Part shown: piece by piece, positions 26,143-35,035 of the stretch
Layout of the letters: each line of letters opens with the position of its first letter
How positions within the stretch are numbered: position 1 is the first letter of the stretch
Source of the DNA: Spongiivirga sp046524175
GTDB taxonomy: Bacteria; Bacteroidota; Bacteroidia; Flavobacteriales; Flavobacteriaceae
Length of the DNA stretch: 64,000 nucleotides
Reading direction: 5' to 3'
Assembly (NCBI RefSeq): GCF_046524175.1
Contig: NZ_JBEFZF010000002.1
Location: 310,001-374,000, forward strand
The notes under the pieces: model-generated
Database searches by the model: none
The model's input: only the letters and a program-made list of their open reading frames with translations
Told to the model about the DNA's origin: nothing
Translations under genes and position numbers: made by a program

Positions 26143-27136
26143 GCAACTTGTTGTTAAGCAATTTTCAAGTGAAATAACAATAGCAAGCGATGTAATTGAA
26201 AAACCTATTCCCGTATTATGGGAAAATGATGTCCTTATCAAAAACATTTATGTTGGTATAAATGCATTATACGACAGAGAGTTGTATCAAGGTCGGGTTC
26301 CTTATATAGATATTGATTTACCATACGTTTTTGGTGTAGAAGCGGTGGGTGTTGTCATTGAAGTTGGAAAAAACGTAAAAAATGTGGCTCTTGGTCAAGC
26401 GGTATCAACGGTAAAAGTAGGCACGGCGTATCAAGAATATCAGATAATAAAGCAAGAAGATGTTATTAAGATACCAGAAGCCACCCCAGAATACTTAACA
26501 TTAAACCCTACAGGTGTCTCAGCCTATTTGGCTTTGAAAAATGTAGCCGAATTGAAAGATGGAGAAATTATTATAGTCTCAGCTGCTGCAGGAGGACTAG
26601 GGCATATTGTTGTGCAGTTAGCAAAACATAAAAAATGTCATGTGGTAGCCATCTGCGGAACAAAAGAAAAGGTGGAGCTTTTGAAAAGTTTGAATTCATG
26701 CGATCGGATCATCAATTATAAAGAGGAAAAAATTGCTGAGGTATTAAGTAAGGAGTATAGTAATAAAATTGATGTTGGTTTTGACTCGGTTGGCACCTAT
26801 ATGTTTGATGCATTTTTACAAAATTTAGCACCACTGGGGCGATTAGTAGTAAGTGGCCTAGCAACGGAATTAAATGCACCTTATTTTGAAAAAAGAGAAG
26901 CTACCCGAGTATATGAAAGTATTTATTGGAAAGGAGCATCAGTACGGTGTTTTATGAATCATTTATATAGGGAACAACATCAAGAAGCCCGAAATTATCT
27001 GTTCGATTTATATCAAAAAGGAGAACTACGGGTAAAAGTTGATCAAACAACCTTCTCCGGAATTGAATCGATTATTGAAGCATCAGAATACCTTTTAGCG
27101 GGAAAAAGTTGCGGTAAAGTGGTGGTACGGCTTTAG
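26129..27136 (+). CDS. MDR zinc-type/quinone oxidoreductase-like reductase
   Basis: 335 residues from the ATG at 26129 (MKLNKQLVVKQFSSE), inside the end of the upstream gene. It shows the medium-chain dehydrogenase fold: PYVFGVEAVGVVIEVGKNVKN, then the cofactor motif VSAAAGGLGHIVVQLAKHKKCHVVAICG and FDSVGTYMFDAFLQNLAPLGRLVVSGL. The structural-zinc cysteines are absent, so it is of the quinone oxidoreductase / enoyl reductase kind using NADPH. Likely substrate is an activated C=C bond. Last gene of this plus operon; it converges with the gene at 27141. Confidence 0.85.
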   Translation: MKLNKQLVVKQFSSEITIASDVIEKPIPVLWENDVLIKNIYVGINALYDRELYQGRVPYIDIDLPYVFGVEAVGVVIEVGKNVKNVALGQAVSTVKVGTAYQEYQIIKQEDVIKIPEATPEYLTLNPTGVSAYLALKNVAELKDGEIIIVSAAAGGLGHIVVQLAKHKKCHVVAICGTKEKVELLKSLNSCDRIINYKEEKIAEVLSKEYSNKIDVGFDSVGTYMFDAFLQNLAPLGRLVVSGLATELNAPYFEKREATRVYESIYWKGASVRCFMNHLYREQHQEARNYLFDLYQKGELRVKVDQTTFSGIESIIEASEYLLAGKSCGKVVVRL

Positions 27137-27140
27137 TTGG

Positions 27141-27866
27141 TTACCCAAAATATTCGACCTTTTCTAGCTCATAATGTGTTTGCATATATCCGGCAGCCCC
27201 GGCTTTTAAGAACAGATAATCATCATCTGCAGTTACCCAAACATGATAAGGAGGGTGTTCTTCTAAAAGGCTCCCGGCGGTATCTCCTACTGAAAAATGT
27301 CGAGCTTTAAAGGTACCGGCGGCAATAGTTATTTCTTCTTCGCCATGGTATGAAATACTCATTTTAGCCATTTTGAAAAGCATTGGGCCCGTAGCCCCTC
27401 TATGATCCGGAGATGTCAACATAAAATCGGTTATGAGTTGCTTCCCTTCACCTTTAGACAGGTCATATAATTTCATAAGCAGGCCATCTCCAACAATGGG
27501 ATGCGATTGCAACCAAGGCACCCTTTTTTCTATTGCTATTTTCTGCGTAATTCGGCCATCCTTGCGATTATACATTTCACACTCTACACAATCATTTGCA
27601 AACCGAAACCAACCGGAACCTTCAAATTTATCTCCAACGGAAAGGCGCACACTGCAATCTAAAGGGCTGCAATCATCTTTTCTCATAGCTTGCATCACAT
27701 TTCGTATCACATTAGGTTCATCATCAATTTCGCAATGCGCATCCATGACCAATACATTATCACTTTGAGTGGTTAAGGTAAAAAACTCACGCCCTCGTTC
27801 CTGATCTAAACGTTCTGGTTTTTTACTGGTATATCGAATGTAACCGCGTATGGTTTTATGTTTCAT
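27141..27866 (-). CDS. DUF3108-like beta-barrel protein, function unknown
   Basis: 241 residues without a signal peptide. SVGDKFEGSGWFRFANDCVECEMYNRKDGRITQKIAIEKRVPWLQSHPIVGDGLLMKLYDL, then GEEEITIAAGTFKARHFSV and PPYHVWVTADDDYLFLKAGAAGYMQTHYELEKVEY. The G-T-F-x-A-R/K-H strand followed by WV is reminiscent of DUF3108-like and lipocalin-like barrels. It is the last gene of the aceE-E2 operon, 6 bases from the membrane protein gene. Ligand and role are not known; an intermediate-binding protein is plausible. Confidence 0.55.
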   Translation of the reverse strand: MKHKTIRGYIRYTSKKPERLDQERGREFFTLTTQSDNVLVMDAHCEIDDEPNVIRNVMQAMRKDDCSPLDCSVRLSVGDKFEGSGWFRFANDCVECEMYNRKDGRITQKIAIEKRVPWLQSHPIVGDGLLMKLYDLSKGEGKQLITDFMLTSPDHRGATGPMLFKMAKMSISYHGEEEITIAAGTFKARHFSVGDTAGSLLEEHPPYHVWVTADDDYLFLKAGAAGYMQTHYELEKVEYFG

Positions 27867-27872
27867 GTTTAA

Positions 27873-28535
27873 TTAAATTAAATGGATTCCGTATGCGGCA
27901 TTCACTAAAAGCCCTATCCAAATGCCATATACATATGGTAAACAGGCATTCATTCTCTTTTTCATTATTTCATTAGATGTCTCAATCTCTTTTCCTTGCA
28001 TTAAATTAACAAAAGCAGGGGTAAAACGAGTGAGGTGATATCTAATTCCCAATCCGCAAAGTATCAAACCACAAACAATGAGTAGCTTATAATTCATCCA
28101 AGCTACAGCAATGTATGAGTTATCAATCAAAGAATAAATGGCAAAACCAGAAACACCAATTACAATAATGGGGCGCAACCAAAAATCTAAATTTTTAAGC
28201 TTCTTTTTTCTGGCTTCATCTTTTCCGAAGTGCACAGCTAAAACCAAAATCAACCAAAGAATTCCGGCCAACCATATTAAACCAAGTCCGGTTCTACCAA
28301 TATTGATTAAACCTAATTCTTTTCCCATGTGAATACCTGTTGGCATGATCAAAGGCATTGCAATACGAGGTCCAAGATCACAACCCTGTAAAATTTGTAA
28401 TGCAGTAGCTCGCTGAGGTGGTGACAGGTTCGGATTTATTACAAATTTACTAGAGTAGTATGTACCCATATCAGTACCAAGCCAAAATACGAATAGTAAA
28501 ATATGGAAATACTTTAAAATTAGAAATATGCTCAT
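27873..28535 (-). CDS. Integral membrane protein, CopD/HemJ-like layout
   Basis: 220 residues with about five hydrophobic helices. The start ILKYFHILLFVFWLGTDMGTYYSSK matches the first helix of CopD/DUF2269/HemJ-type proteins, which carry a conserved histidine (here His11) and often bind haem. Further helices at about 75-100, 115-135, 142-162 and 200-220. Sequence does not prove haem binding. It sits 18 bases after the E2 gene in the same operon. A membrane redox partner for the exported flavoenzymes is one option. Confidence 0.6.
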   Translation of the reverse strand: MSIFLILKYFHILLFVFWLGTDMGTYYSSKFVINPNLSPPQRATALQILQGCDLGPRIAMPLIMPTGIHMGKELGLINIGRTGLGLIWLAGILWLILVLAVHFGKDEARKKKLKNLDFWLRPIIVIGVSGFAIYSLIDNSYIAVAWMNYKLLIVCGLILCGLGIRYHLTRFTPAFVNLMQGKEIETSNEIMKKRMNACLPYVYGIWIGLLVNAAYGIHLI

Positions 28536-28553
28536 TTCATTTGTGTTGGTTAA

Positions 28554-30173
28554 TTATAAATTCCACGCAAACCAGTCTTCAAGTAACAACTTAATATGCT
28601 TAATGAATCTGGCGGCATCTGCGCCATTAATAATTCGGTGATCAAAGCCAATAGTCAATGGCATGATCAAGCGAGGTTGAAATTGACCATTAATATAGCT
28701 TGCTTCGGTTTGACTTCCGGCAACACCCAATATAGCAACTTGCGGAAACGAAACTAGAGGGAAAATAGCCGAGGTGCCAATACCGCCAAGATTTGAGATG
28801 GTAAATGTACCACCATCGAGTTCTTCGGCACTAATTTTTTTCTGTTTGACTTTGTCAGCTAAGCTGGCGAGATCGGTAGCAATTTCACCAATGTTTTTTT
28901 GATCAGCATTTTTTAAAACAGGAACCAGTAGTCCACGGTCAGTATCTACGGCAACACCGATATTGATGTAATCTTTATAGATCAACTCATTTGAATTAAC
29001 ATCTAAACTCGCATTGAAAATGGGAAACTCTTCCAAAGCTTTTGCAACCACTTTTACAAGAATTCCTGTAATTGTTAACGGGCTACCTTTTTCTTTAAAA
29101 GCGTTTTTATGCACTTGCCTCTTTTCCTCTAAATAAGTGATATCAACTTTTTCCTGAAGCCAAGCATGAGGTATGGTACTCCATGAAGTGGTCATATTTT
29201 TACTGGTGGCCTGCATGATACCAGACATGGGATGACGCTTAATGTCACCCCATCTGGTAAGATCCGGTAAGGTAGGTTGGGGAGAATTTCCTGAGAAAGA
29301 AGTTCTATTTTGATGCAGTTGTTTAGAATATGCCTTTACATCTTTTACAGAAATACGACCACTTGGGTTGCTTACAGGCATGGTAGCGATATCTACACCA
29401 ATTTCTCGAGCTAATTTCTTTGCTAATGGTGATGCTCTAAATTTTCCTTTTCTGCTAGATGTTGGCACCGATTGTTGCACTTCTTTTTTAATGGTGGGTT
29501 TGGGTTCAACAGTTTTTTCCGAAGCTTTCTTTTCTACTTTAACTTCTGTTTGTTGTATCTCTTCGGTCGCTGCACTCTTTATTTCGATAATGGGCGTACC
29601 CTCGCTAATTTCATCACCTATTGCTACTAATATTTTTTCAACGATGCCATCAATATCCGAAGGTACTTCTACAACAACTTTATCCGTTTCTACCTCCATA
29701 AGTGTTTGTTCAGCAGTAATGGTATCACCTTCCTTTACCGCGATAGAAATAACAGTGCCTTGTTCTATTCCCTCACCTAATGAGGGTAAGTTAATTTGCG
29801 CAGTTTGTGCAACGGTTGTTACAGTTGCTTCCTTAACTAAGGTTGCAGCCTCTACTGTGGTTGTATCTTGAACTAATACCTCATTTTCTTGTTCATTTAT
29901 TGATACTTCAGGCGTGCTTTGTATGATTGTAGATGCTGTTTCACTTTCTAATCGGATGATGGACGTATTTTCGGCTATCTCGTCGCCGATGTTTACTAAA
30001 ATTTCACTAACAACTCCTGCAATATCTGCGGGTACCTCAACCACCACCTTATCCGTTTCAACTTCCATAAGTGTTTGCTCGGCTTCAATACTGTCACCCA
30101 CATTGACCATGATCGAAATAATGGTTCCTTTTTCAATACCTTCTCCTAACGATGGTAATTTTAATTCAGTCAT
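28554..30173 (-). CDS. aceF: Dihydrolipoamide acetyltransferase (pyruvate dehydrogenase E2), two lipoyl domains
   Basis: 539 residues. Two lipoyl domains with lipoyl lysines at Lys42 and Lys165, both in ETDKVVVEVP, a linker rich in Thr, Val and Glu, a peripheral-subunit-binding domain (about 244-285, RASPLAKKLAREIGVD) and the catalytic acyltransferase core with the C-terminal DHRIINGADAARF. The Asn in HRxxNG in place of Asp is also known from AceF of Azotobacter, so it is not a defect. Starts 19 bases after aceE. No E3 (lipoamide dehydrogenase) gene is in the window; E3 must come from elsewhere. Confidence 0.93.
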   Translation of the reverse strand: MTELKLPSLGEGIEKGTIISIMVNVGDSIEAEQTLMEVETDKVVVEVPADIAGVVSEILVNIGDEIAENTSIIRLESETASTIIQSTPEVSINEQENEVLVQDTTTVEAATLVKEATVTTVAQTAQINLPSLGEGIEQGTVISIAVKEGDTITAEQTLMEVETDKVVVEVPSDIDGIVEKILVAIGDEISEGTPIIEIKSAATEEIQQTEVKVEKKASEKTVEPKPTIKKEVQQSVPTSSRKGKFRASPLAKKLAREIGVDIATMPVSNPSGRISVKDVKAYSKQLHQNRTSFSGNSPQPTLPDLTRWGDIKRHPMSGIMQATSKNMTTSWSTIPHAWLQEKVDITYLEEKRQVHKNAFKEKGSPLTITGILVKVVAKALEEFPIFNASLDVNSNELIYKDYINIGVAVDTDRGLLVPVLKNADQKNIGEIATDLASLADKVKQKKISAEELDGGTFTISNLGGIGTSAIFPLVSFPQVAILGVAGSQTEASYINGQFQPRLIMPLTIGFDHRIINGADAARFIKHIKLLLEDWFAWNL

Positions 30174-30192
30174 CTTTTATAGGTATTTCCTG

Positions 30193-32859
30193 TTAGTCAA
30201 CAGGGTTTGTTTTTTTAGCTGATATGTCGTGCTTTTTCATAAAAGCAGCAACCTCTTTGGCGCTCACGCTTCCTTCTTCTTTGAGAAGCTGAAGAGCGGC
30301 TAAAGCAATATATTTTGGGCTAATCTCAAAATGATCCCGTAAGTTGGTACGCGATTCACTTAATCCGTATCCATCGGTGCCTAATACATGATATGCTTTC
30401 GGCATCCATTTCGATATCCCATTCCCCCAAGATTTTACATAGTCTGAAACCGAAACAAAAACTCCGTTTTCTTTTTCAGTTAGTTGCTCGACATAGCACT
30501 TTTTCTTGCTTTCTTTTGAAGAAAGAAGCCGTTCTCTTTCGACATTCAAGGCATCTCGTTCCAGTTCAGTATAACTAGTTACACTCCATATGTCTGTTGA
30601 GATGTTAAGCGCTTCGAGCATTTTTTTGGCTTCGATGACCTGCATCATGATCGAACCACTACCCATTAAATGAGCCTTGCGATTATCAACCGCTTTTTTG
30701 GTTGACTTTTCATAGCGATACATACCCTTAATTACACCTTCTTCGACACCTTCAGGCATCATTGGCATGGGGTAATTTTCGTTGGTAACAGTTATATAGT
30801 AAAATATTTTTTCACCTAGCTCATACATTTTATAAATACCATCCTTTACAATAAGTGCTAATTCATAAGCAAACGAAGGGTCGTAGCTTTTCATATTAGG
30901 AACGATGCTCGAAAGTATGTGCGAATGGCCATCTTGATGTTGTACCCCCTCGCCATTTAGTGTTGTTCTCCCAGAAGTACCACCAATTAAAAAGCCTTTA
31001 CACATCATATCACCACAAGCCCAGATCATATCACCAACGCGTTGGAATCCGAAAATGGAGTAGAATACATAAAAAGGAATCATAGGTAACCCGTGCATAG
31101 AGTATGCAGATCCTGCTGCCATAAAAGATGCTATTGCACCAGCTTCACAGATGCCTTCTTGTAAAATTTGACCGTCTACACTTTCACGATAGTAAGAAAT
31201 ACTACCGGCATCAACGGGTTCATACAATTGCCCTTTTGGTTGATAAATACCTGCATAACGGAAAAGACCATCAAGACCAAAAGTTCTAGCTTCATCAGGA
31301 ATAATAGGTACGATATATTCTTTAATTCCTTCTTGACGAAGTAGTTTGGTAATGATTCTTACCAAAACCATAGTTGTTGATACTTCTCGCTCTTCTGTAC
31401 CGGTATAAAACTCACCAAAGACCTCATCTCCGGGAGTATTAATTTTGATACTTGTGTCTTGTCTTTCCGGTAAAAACCCACCTAGAGCTTCCCTTTTCGA
31501 TTTCAGATACTTTATCTCTTCACTATCTGCGCCAGGAACATAGAACTTAGCTTTGGCAGCGTCTTCTTCGCTTAACGGAATACCAAATCGTTTTGCTGCT
31601 TCAATACGCTCATTAGCGCTCATATTCTTTTTTTGGTGAGTAGTATTTTTTCCTTCACCTGCACTACCCATACCATATCCTTTAATAGTTTTCATTAGGA
31701 TAACACTTGGTTTCCCGTTAGGTTTTGCCGCTTTTTCGAAGGCTGCAAATATTTTTTTATAATCGTGGCCACCACGTCGTATCGTTCTTATTTCTTCGTC
31801 AGATAACGATTGCATCATTGCTTCTAACTCGGGATTATCCTTGACCCAATGGGCTCGTACCTGATCGCCAGGTAAAACAGAATACATTTGATAGTCACCA
31901 TCTAGTGCCTGATTCATACGCTCGGTAAGAATGCCGTTATGATCGCGCTCTAAAAGAGCATCCCATTCACTACCCCAAATCACCTTGGTCACGTTCCAGC
32001 CCGCACCAAGAAAGGTGCTTTCTAATTCTTGTATTACTTTACCATTTCCACGAACGGGACCGTCAAGACGTTGCAGGTTGCAGTTAACCACTAAAACCAA
32101 ATTATCTAGTTGTTCACGTACAGCAATATTTAATGTTCCCAGCGTTTCTGGTTCATCCATCTCGCCATCACCAACGAAGGTCCAGATCTTACCGCCTTTC
32201 TTTTCTTTTAACCCACGGTTTTCAAGATATTTTTGAAAACGGGCCTGATAAATAGCACTTACTCCTATAAGCCCCATAGAAGCCGAAGGTATTTCCCAAA
32301 ATTCGGGTAACCGCCTTGGATGCGGGTATGAAGGGAGACCTCCTTCCGGCTGCAATTCGCGCCTGTAATTTTTTAGATTGTCTTCAGTAAGTCGACCTTC
32401 GAGCATAGCACGTGCATAAACCCCGGGTGCAGCATGAGGTTGAAACGAAACAAGATCTCCGCCATAATCATCAGACTTTTTTCTAAAAAAGTGATTTAGT
32501 CCAACCTCATACATACTCGCAGCGGATGCGTAGGTGGCTATGTGACCGCCAACACCAGTACCACTATCATAGCCTTGCAGTACCATGGCCATAGCGTTCC
32601 AACGGTTAATATTTTCAATTTTGGTTTCTATTACCGTGTCACCAGGATATGGTGGTTGGTGCTTTACATTAATAGTATTAATATATGGTGTGTTTAACGC
32701 ATCACCAGCAAGTTTTACACCTTTTCTCAATGCGAAAGCACGAAGTTCTCTTAGTAAGCTAGCACCATGATCATCACCTTGATCAGTAATTACTTCATCT
32801 AAAGATGCGATCCACTCTTTTAATTCTTCTTGCCAGTTTTGTTCGATTATGGTCTCCAT
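30193..32859 (-). CDS. aceE: Pyruvate dehydrogenase E1, homodimeric AceE type
   Basis: 888 residues from the ATG at 32859 (METIIEQNWQEELKEW), preferred to a TTG at 32874; E. coli AceE is 887. Thiamine diphosphate motif GDGEMDEPETLG followed by NCNLQRLDGPVRGNGK, the RRGGHDYKK segment and FYTGTEEREVSTTMVLVRI are AceE hallmarks. It decarboxylates pyruvate (or a close 2-oxoacid) and acetylates E2. Flavobacteria usually use alpha/beta-type E1, so this form inside the catabolic cluster looks pathway-specific. Upstream lies operator array 32891-32927, so it is regulated with the pathway. Confidence 0.95.
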   Translation of the reverse strand: METIIEQNWQEELKEWIASLDEVITDQGDDHGASLLRELRAFALRKGVKLAGDALNTPYINTINVKHQPPYPGDTVIETKIENINRWNAMAMVLQGYDSGTGVGGHIATYASAASMYEVGLNHFFRKKSDDYGGDLVSFQPHAAPGVYARAMLEGRLTEDNLKNYRRELQPEGGLPSYPHPRRLPEFWEIPSASMGLIGVSAIYQARFQKYLENRGLKEKKGGKIWTFVGDGEMDEPETLGTLNIAVREQLDNLVLVVNCNLQRLDGPVRGNGKVIQELESTFLGAGWNVTKVIWGSEWDALLERDHNGILTERMNQALDGDYQMYSVLPGDQVRAHWVKDNPELEAMMQSLSDEEIRTIRRGGHDYKKIFAAFEKAAKPNGKPSVILMKTIKGYGMGSAGEGKNTTHQKKNMSANERIEAAKRFGIPLSEEDAAKAKFYVPGADSEEIKYLKSKREALGGFLPERQDTSIKINTPGDEVFGEFYTGTEEREVSTTMVLVRIITKLLRQEGIKEYIVPIIPDEARTFGLDGLFRYAGIYQPKGQLYEPVDAGSISYYRESVDGQILQEGICEAGAIASFMAAGSAYSMHGLPMIPFYVFYSIFGFQRVGDMIWACGDMMCKGFLIGGTSGRTTLNGEGVQHQDGHSHILSSIVPNMKSYDPSFAYELALIVKDGIYKMYELGEKIFYYITVTNENYPMPMMPEGVEEGVIKGMYRYEKSTKKAVDNRKAHLMGSGSIMMQVIEAKKMLEALNISTDIWSVTSYTELERDALNVERERLLSSKESKKKCYVEQLTEKENGVFVSVSDYVKSWGNGISKWMPKAYHVLGTDGYGLSESRTNLRDHFEISPKYIALAALQLLKEEGSVSAKEVAAFMKKHDISAKKTNPVD

Positions 32860-33192
32860 ACAGTTCTTATTCAATATAAAAATAAAATAATTAGTTAATA
32901 TTATTAATCATTAATATAATTAACTAATGAATTTTATTGATTTTACGATGTTCAAGTGAGTTTCGTGACCAAAAAGCGAAGGGAGCTTTTGAAAAAAAGC
33001 CCTGGGGGAAACCAATCGAAATCAAATGTACAACCTCATTTAATCCCAAGAAAAATAAAGGGTAAGGGTGATTTTAAGCTTTCTTTTTTATAGTATAAAG
33101 TGCTTTAAAAATAAATTAAAACTTGTACTGATACTTAGAGTCTTGCCCTATCGCTAATAAGTATTGTTAACTTAAAAAGACCTCAAATTCCG
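32860..33192. other. Intergenic region upstream of aceE
   Basis: A 333-bp gap between the aceE start and the stop of the DUF1838-like gene. It contains the operator array 32891-32927 close to aceE. The remaining roughly 260 bp hold no credible frame, RNA gene or clear hairpin terminator; a lone GTTAAC-like core is present around 33166. Confidence 0.5.
32891..32927. promoter_or_regulatory. Operator array with four TTAA cores (9-7-9)
   Basis: Cores start at 32894 (GTTAA), 32903 (ATTAA), 32910 (ATTAA) and 32919 (ATTAA). The 37-bp block is almost a perfect palindrome: it begins TTAGTTAAT and ends ATTAACTAA. It lies about 32 bp upstream of the aceE start codon and would control the aceE-E2-membrane protein-27141 operon. 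Confidence 0.8.
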
Positions 33193-34068
33193 TTATTGTC
33201 CCCAACCAGGTCCGCCTTCTCCTTTTTGAAGAGTACGAACTTCTGCAATATCTTTTGGAGGATTTAACCAATTTGGTTTATCAGCTTTTGCCCATTCTAG
33301 TAGTTTTGGCGGAAATTCGTCATGACTTTCAACTCGCCATGAGTGCAAGTGTATAATGGCTGGACCTCCACCTGCCCAACTAGGCAGTTGACCGTAGCGT
33401 TGCCATGTCATTTGATGTGGCTCCTCAATGCTTCCTTCGGGGTTCACGAAAAAATCATAATTTTCCCATGCTTGATACTGCTTTCCCGTAGGCAACGGGA
33501 AATCTAAATATACTTGAGCATTATAGATATAGGTATCTCCCAATTTTCTAAATGGAATCCCATCTTTCGACTTAATTTTTTGAACACGTTCACCAACACC
33601 TTGTTCGACATCGCCATAAATACGATCATTCTCTAGTCGATAGGTAATCATTTGGTAAGGGTATGCTATTGGCTTTACTTCATTACCATTGTATTCTTTA
33701 ATGACTTCACCCGTTTCTGGATCAGTATAGGCAAAAGTCTTTCTAGTTAAATGTGTGATCTCACCGCCGGCTTCTTCGGGCCATATGATCGTTGAGCTAT
33801 CAAAACCGATCATGCCAAATAACTTTTTCCCTGAAGGATATTCATATACGGAGCCATCAGCTATCCAATGAACTGCTTCTCCAGTACCGGCGCGAGCATC
33901 AACCCAAATTTTTAATGCCTCAGGAGCCGCTTCGTACGATGCGGGTCTTTTAACCAATTCTTCCTTGGCTTCATTATTAAGGGCAATCTTATCTTCTTTT
34001 TTTGTTTGGCAAGCTACGGCAACAATCATTGCAACGAAACAGGCTATTATTTTAGAAAACTTTTTCAT
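33193..34068 (-). CDS. DUF1838-like lipoprotein (paralogue A)
   Basis: 291 residues with a lipoprotein signal (KIIACFVAMIVAVAC, Cys20). The body has VHWIADGSVYEYPSGKKLFGMIGFDSSTI, KTFAYTDPETGEVIKEYNGNEVKPIAYPYQMITYRLEND and an ending with MTWQRYGQLPSWAGGGPAIIHLHSWRV and LNPPKDIAEVRTLQKGEGGPGWGQ. The strand order and the repeated PETGE-type turn resemble DUF1838 proteins, more distantly than the protein at 37036. Very similar to the protein at 54513-55382. Transcribed divergently from the hydrolase operon, sharing array 34114-34157. Function unknown. Confidence 0.65.
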   Translation of the reverse strand: MKKFSKIIACFVAMIVAVACQTKKEDKIALNNEAKEELVKRPASYEAAPEALKIWVDARAGTGEAVHWIADGSVYEYPSGKKLFGMIGFDSSTIIWPEEAGGEITHLTRKTFAYTDPETGEVIKEYNGNEVKPIAYPYQMITYRLENDRIYGDVEQGVGERVQKIKSKDGIPFRKLGDTYIYNAQVYLDFPLPTGKQYQAWENYDFFVNPEGSIEEPHQMTWQRYGQLPSWAGGGPAIIHLHSWRVESHDEFPPKLLEWAKADKPNWLNPPKDIAEVRTLQKGEGGPGWGQ

Positions 34069-34113
34069 AAGAATTGTAGTTGAGTTGTAAAATGGTTATA
34101 TCCCAAAGATACT

Positions 34114-34157
34114 AAAATTGATTAATAATATTAATTGTTAATTAAATTAACTAAATT
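34114..34157. promoter_or_regulatory. Operator array with four TTAA cores (9-7-9), divergent
   Basis: Cores start at 34121 (ATTAA), 34130 (ATTAA), 34137 (GTTAA) and 34146 (ATTAA), flanked by AAAATT on the left and AAATTT on the right. It sits between the DUF1838-like gene (start 34068, minus) and the hydrolase gene (start 34211, plus) and so can control both. Confidence 0.8.
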
Positions 34158-34210
34158 TATAAACTTATTTCGATTAGGACGATTTAAATCTTTTGGTAAA
34201 TTGTTTAATA

Positions 34211-35035
34211 ATGGCAAGCACAACACAGTTTAGAAATGTCACTAAAGGTTTTTTGACCACCTCACTGGGGAAACTGTATTATTGGATAGTTGGCCAGGGA
34301 ACACCGTTGTTGTGTATTCATCAATCATCGTCATCTAGTGAAGAATATGCTTCTTTAATTCCTTTGTTAAGTGATCGCTATCAAATCATTTCATTTGATT
34401 GGATTGGACATGGGAACAGTGATGATCCTGATCATGAACCTAATGTTGAGGAATATACCGATTGTGCGGAGGCAATACTTGATCATTTAAGCATAAAATC
34501 ATTTTCGGCTATTGGCCATCATGGGGGTGCTTTAATAGCAATGAATCTAGCATATCGGCAACCCGATCGGGTAAAAGCATTGATCTTATCGGGTACGAGC
34601 GGACCTAAAACTGAAAAAGAGGCTCAACAATTTAAGGCTACGTTGAAATCAAAGAAGAAGAAACCTTTAGAAAGAAGTGGTGAAGCATTATTTGATGCAT
34701 GGAAACGCTATGCTGATTATATGCCATATGCCGAGGCAATGGAAATGATTCCTCCTTATATAAACAGTTTGAATCAGAAAATTAAGCCGTATGATGCTCA
34801 TGGTAGTATGTTGAAATGGGACAGAAACCCTGCATTGCATAGTCTGCGTTGCCCTGTATTGTTACTTCAAGGCTCGTTTGACGTTTTCGTAAGTAAACAA
34901 GATAAATTGATGGAGATTATTCCTAATTGTGAGCGTGTTGAATTGTCAAATAGTGGCCCATTTGGTTTTTTTGATGATGGGGAAAACTGCGCAATGGCTA
35001 TCGATAATTTCTTAACTAATAGATTAGTCAAGTGA
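34211..35035 (+). CDS. Alpha/beta hydrolase-fold protein with altered catalytic residues
   Basis: 274 residues from the ATG at 34211; a TTG at 34193 is less likely. The fold is clear: GQGTPLLCIHQSSSSSEEYASLIPLLSDRYQIISFDWIGHGNSDDP, then the nucleophile elbow reads IGHHGGALIA, putting His104 where Ser, Asp or Cys should be. The acid strand LLLQGSFDVFVS is present, but the C-terminal catalytic His region reads NSGPFGFFDDGEN without His. It may be a non-hydrolytic member or use other chemistry. GHH-type elbows occur in some other family members of unknown function. It overlaps the next gene by one base. Confidence 0.85.
   Translation: MASTTQFRNVTKGFLTTSLGKLYYWIVGQGTPLLCIHQSSSSSEEYASLIPLLSDRYQIISFDWIGHGNSDDPDHEPNVEEYTDCAEAILDHLSIKSFSAIGHHGGALIAMNLAYRQPDRVKALILSGTSGPKTEKEAQQFKATLKSKKKKPLERSGEALFDAWKRYADYMPYAEAMEMIPPYINSLNQKIKPYDAHGSMLKWDRNPALHSLRCPVLLLQGSFDVFVSKQDKLMEIIPNCERVELSNSGPFGFFDDGENCAMAIDNFLTNRLVK

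Noticed and set aside
28554..30173. E2 acyltransferase as inactive because of Asn in place of Asp in HRxxDG.
   Set aside because: AceF of Azotobacter also carries Asn at this position and is active, so the change is within family variation.
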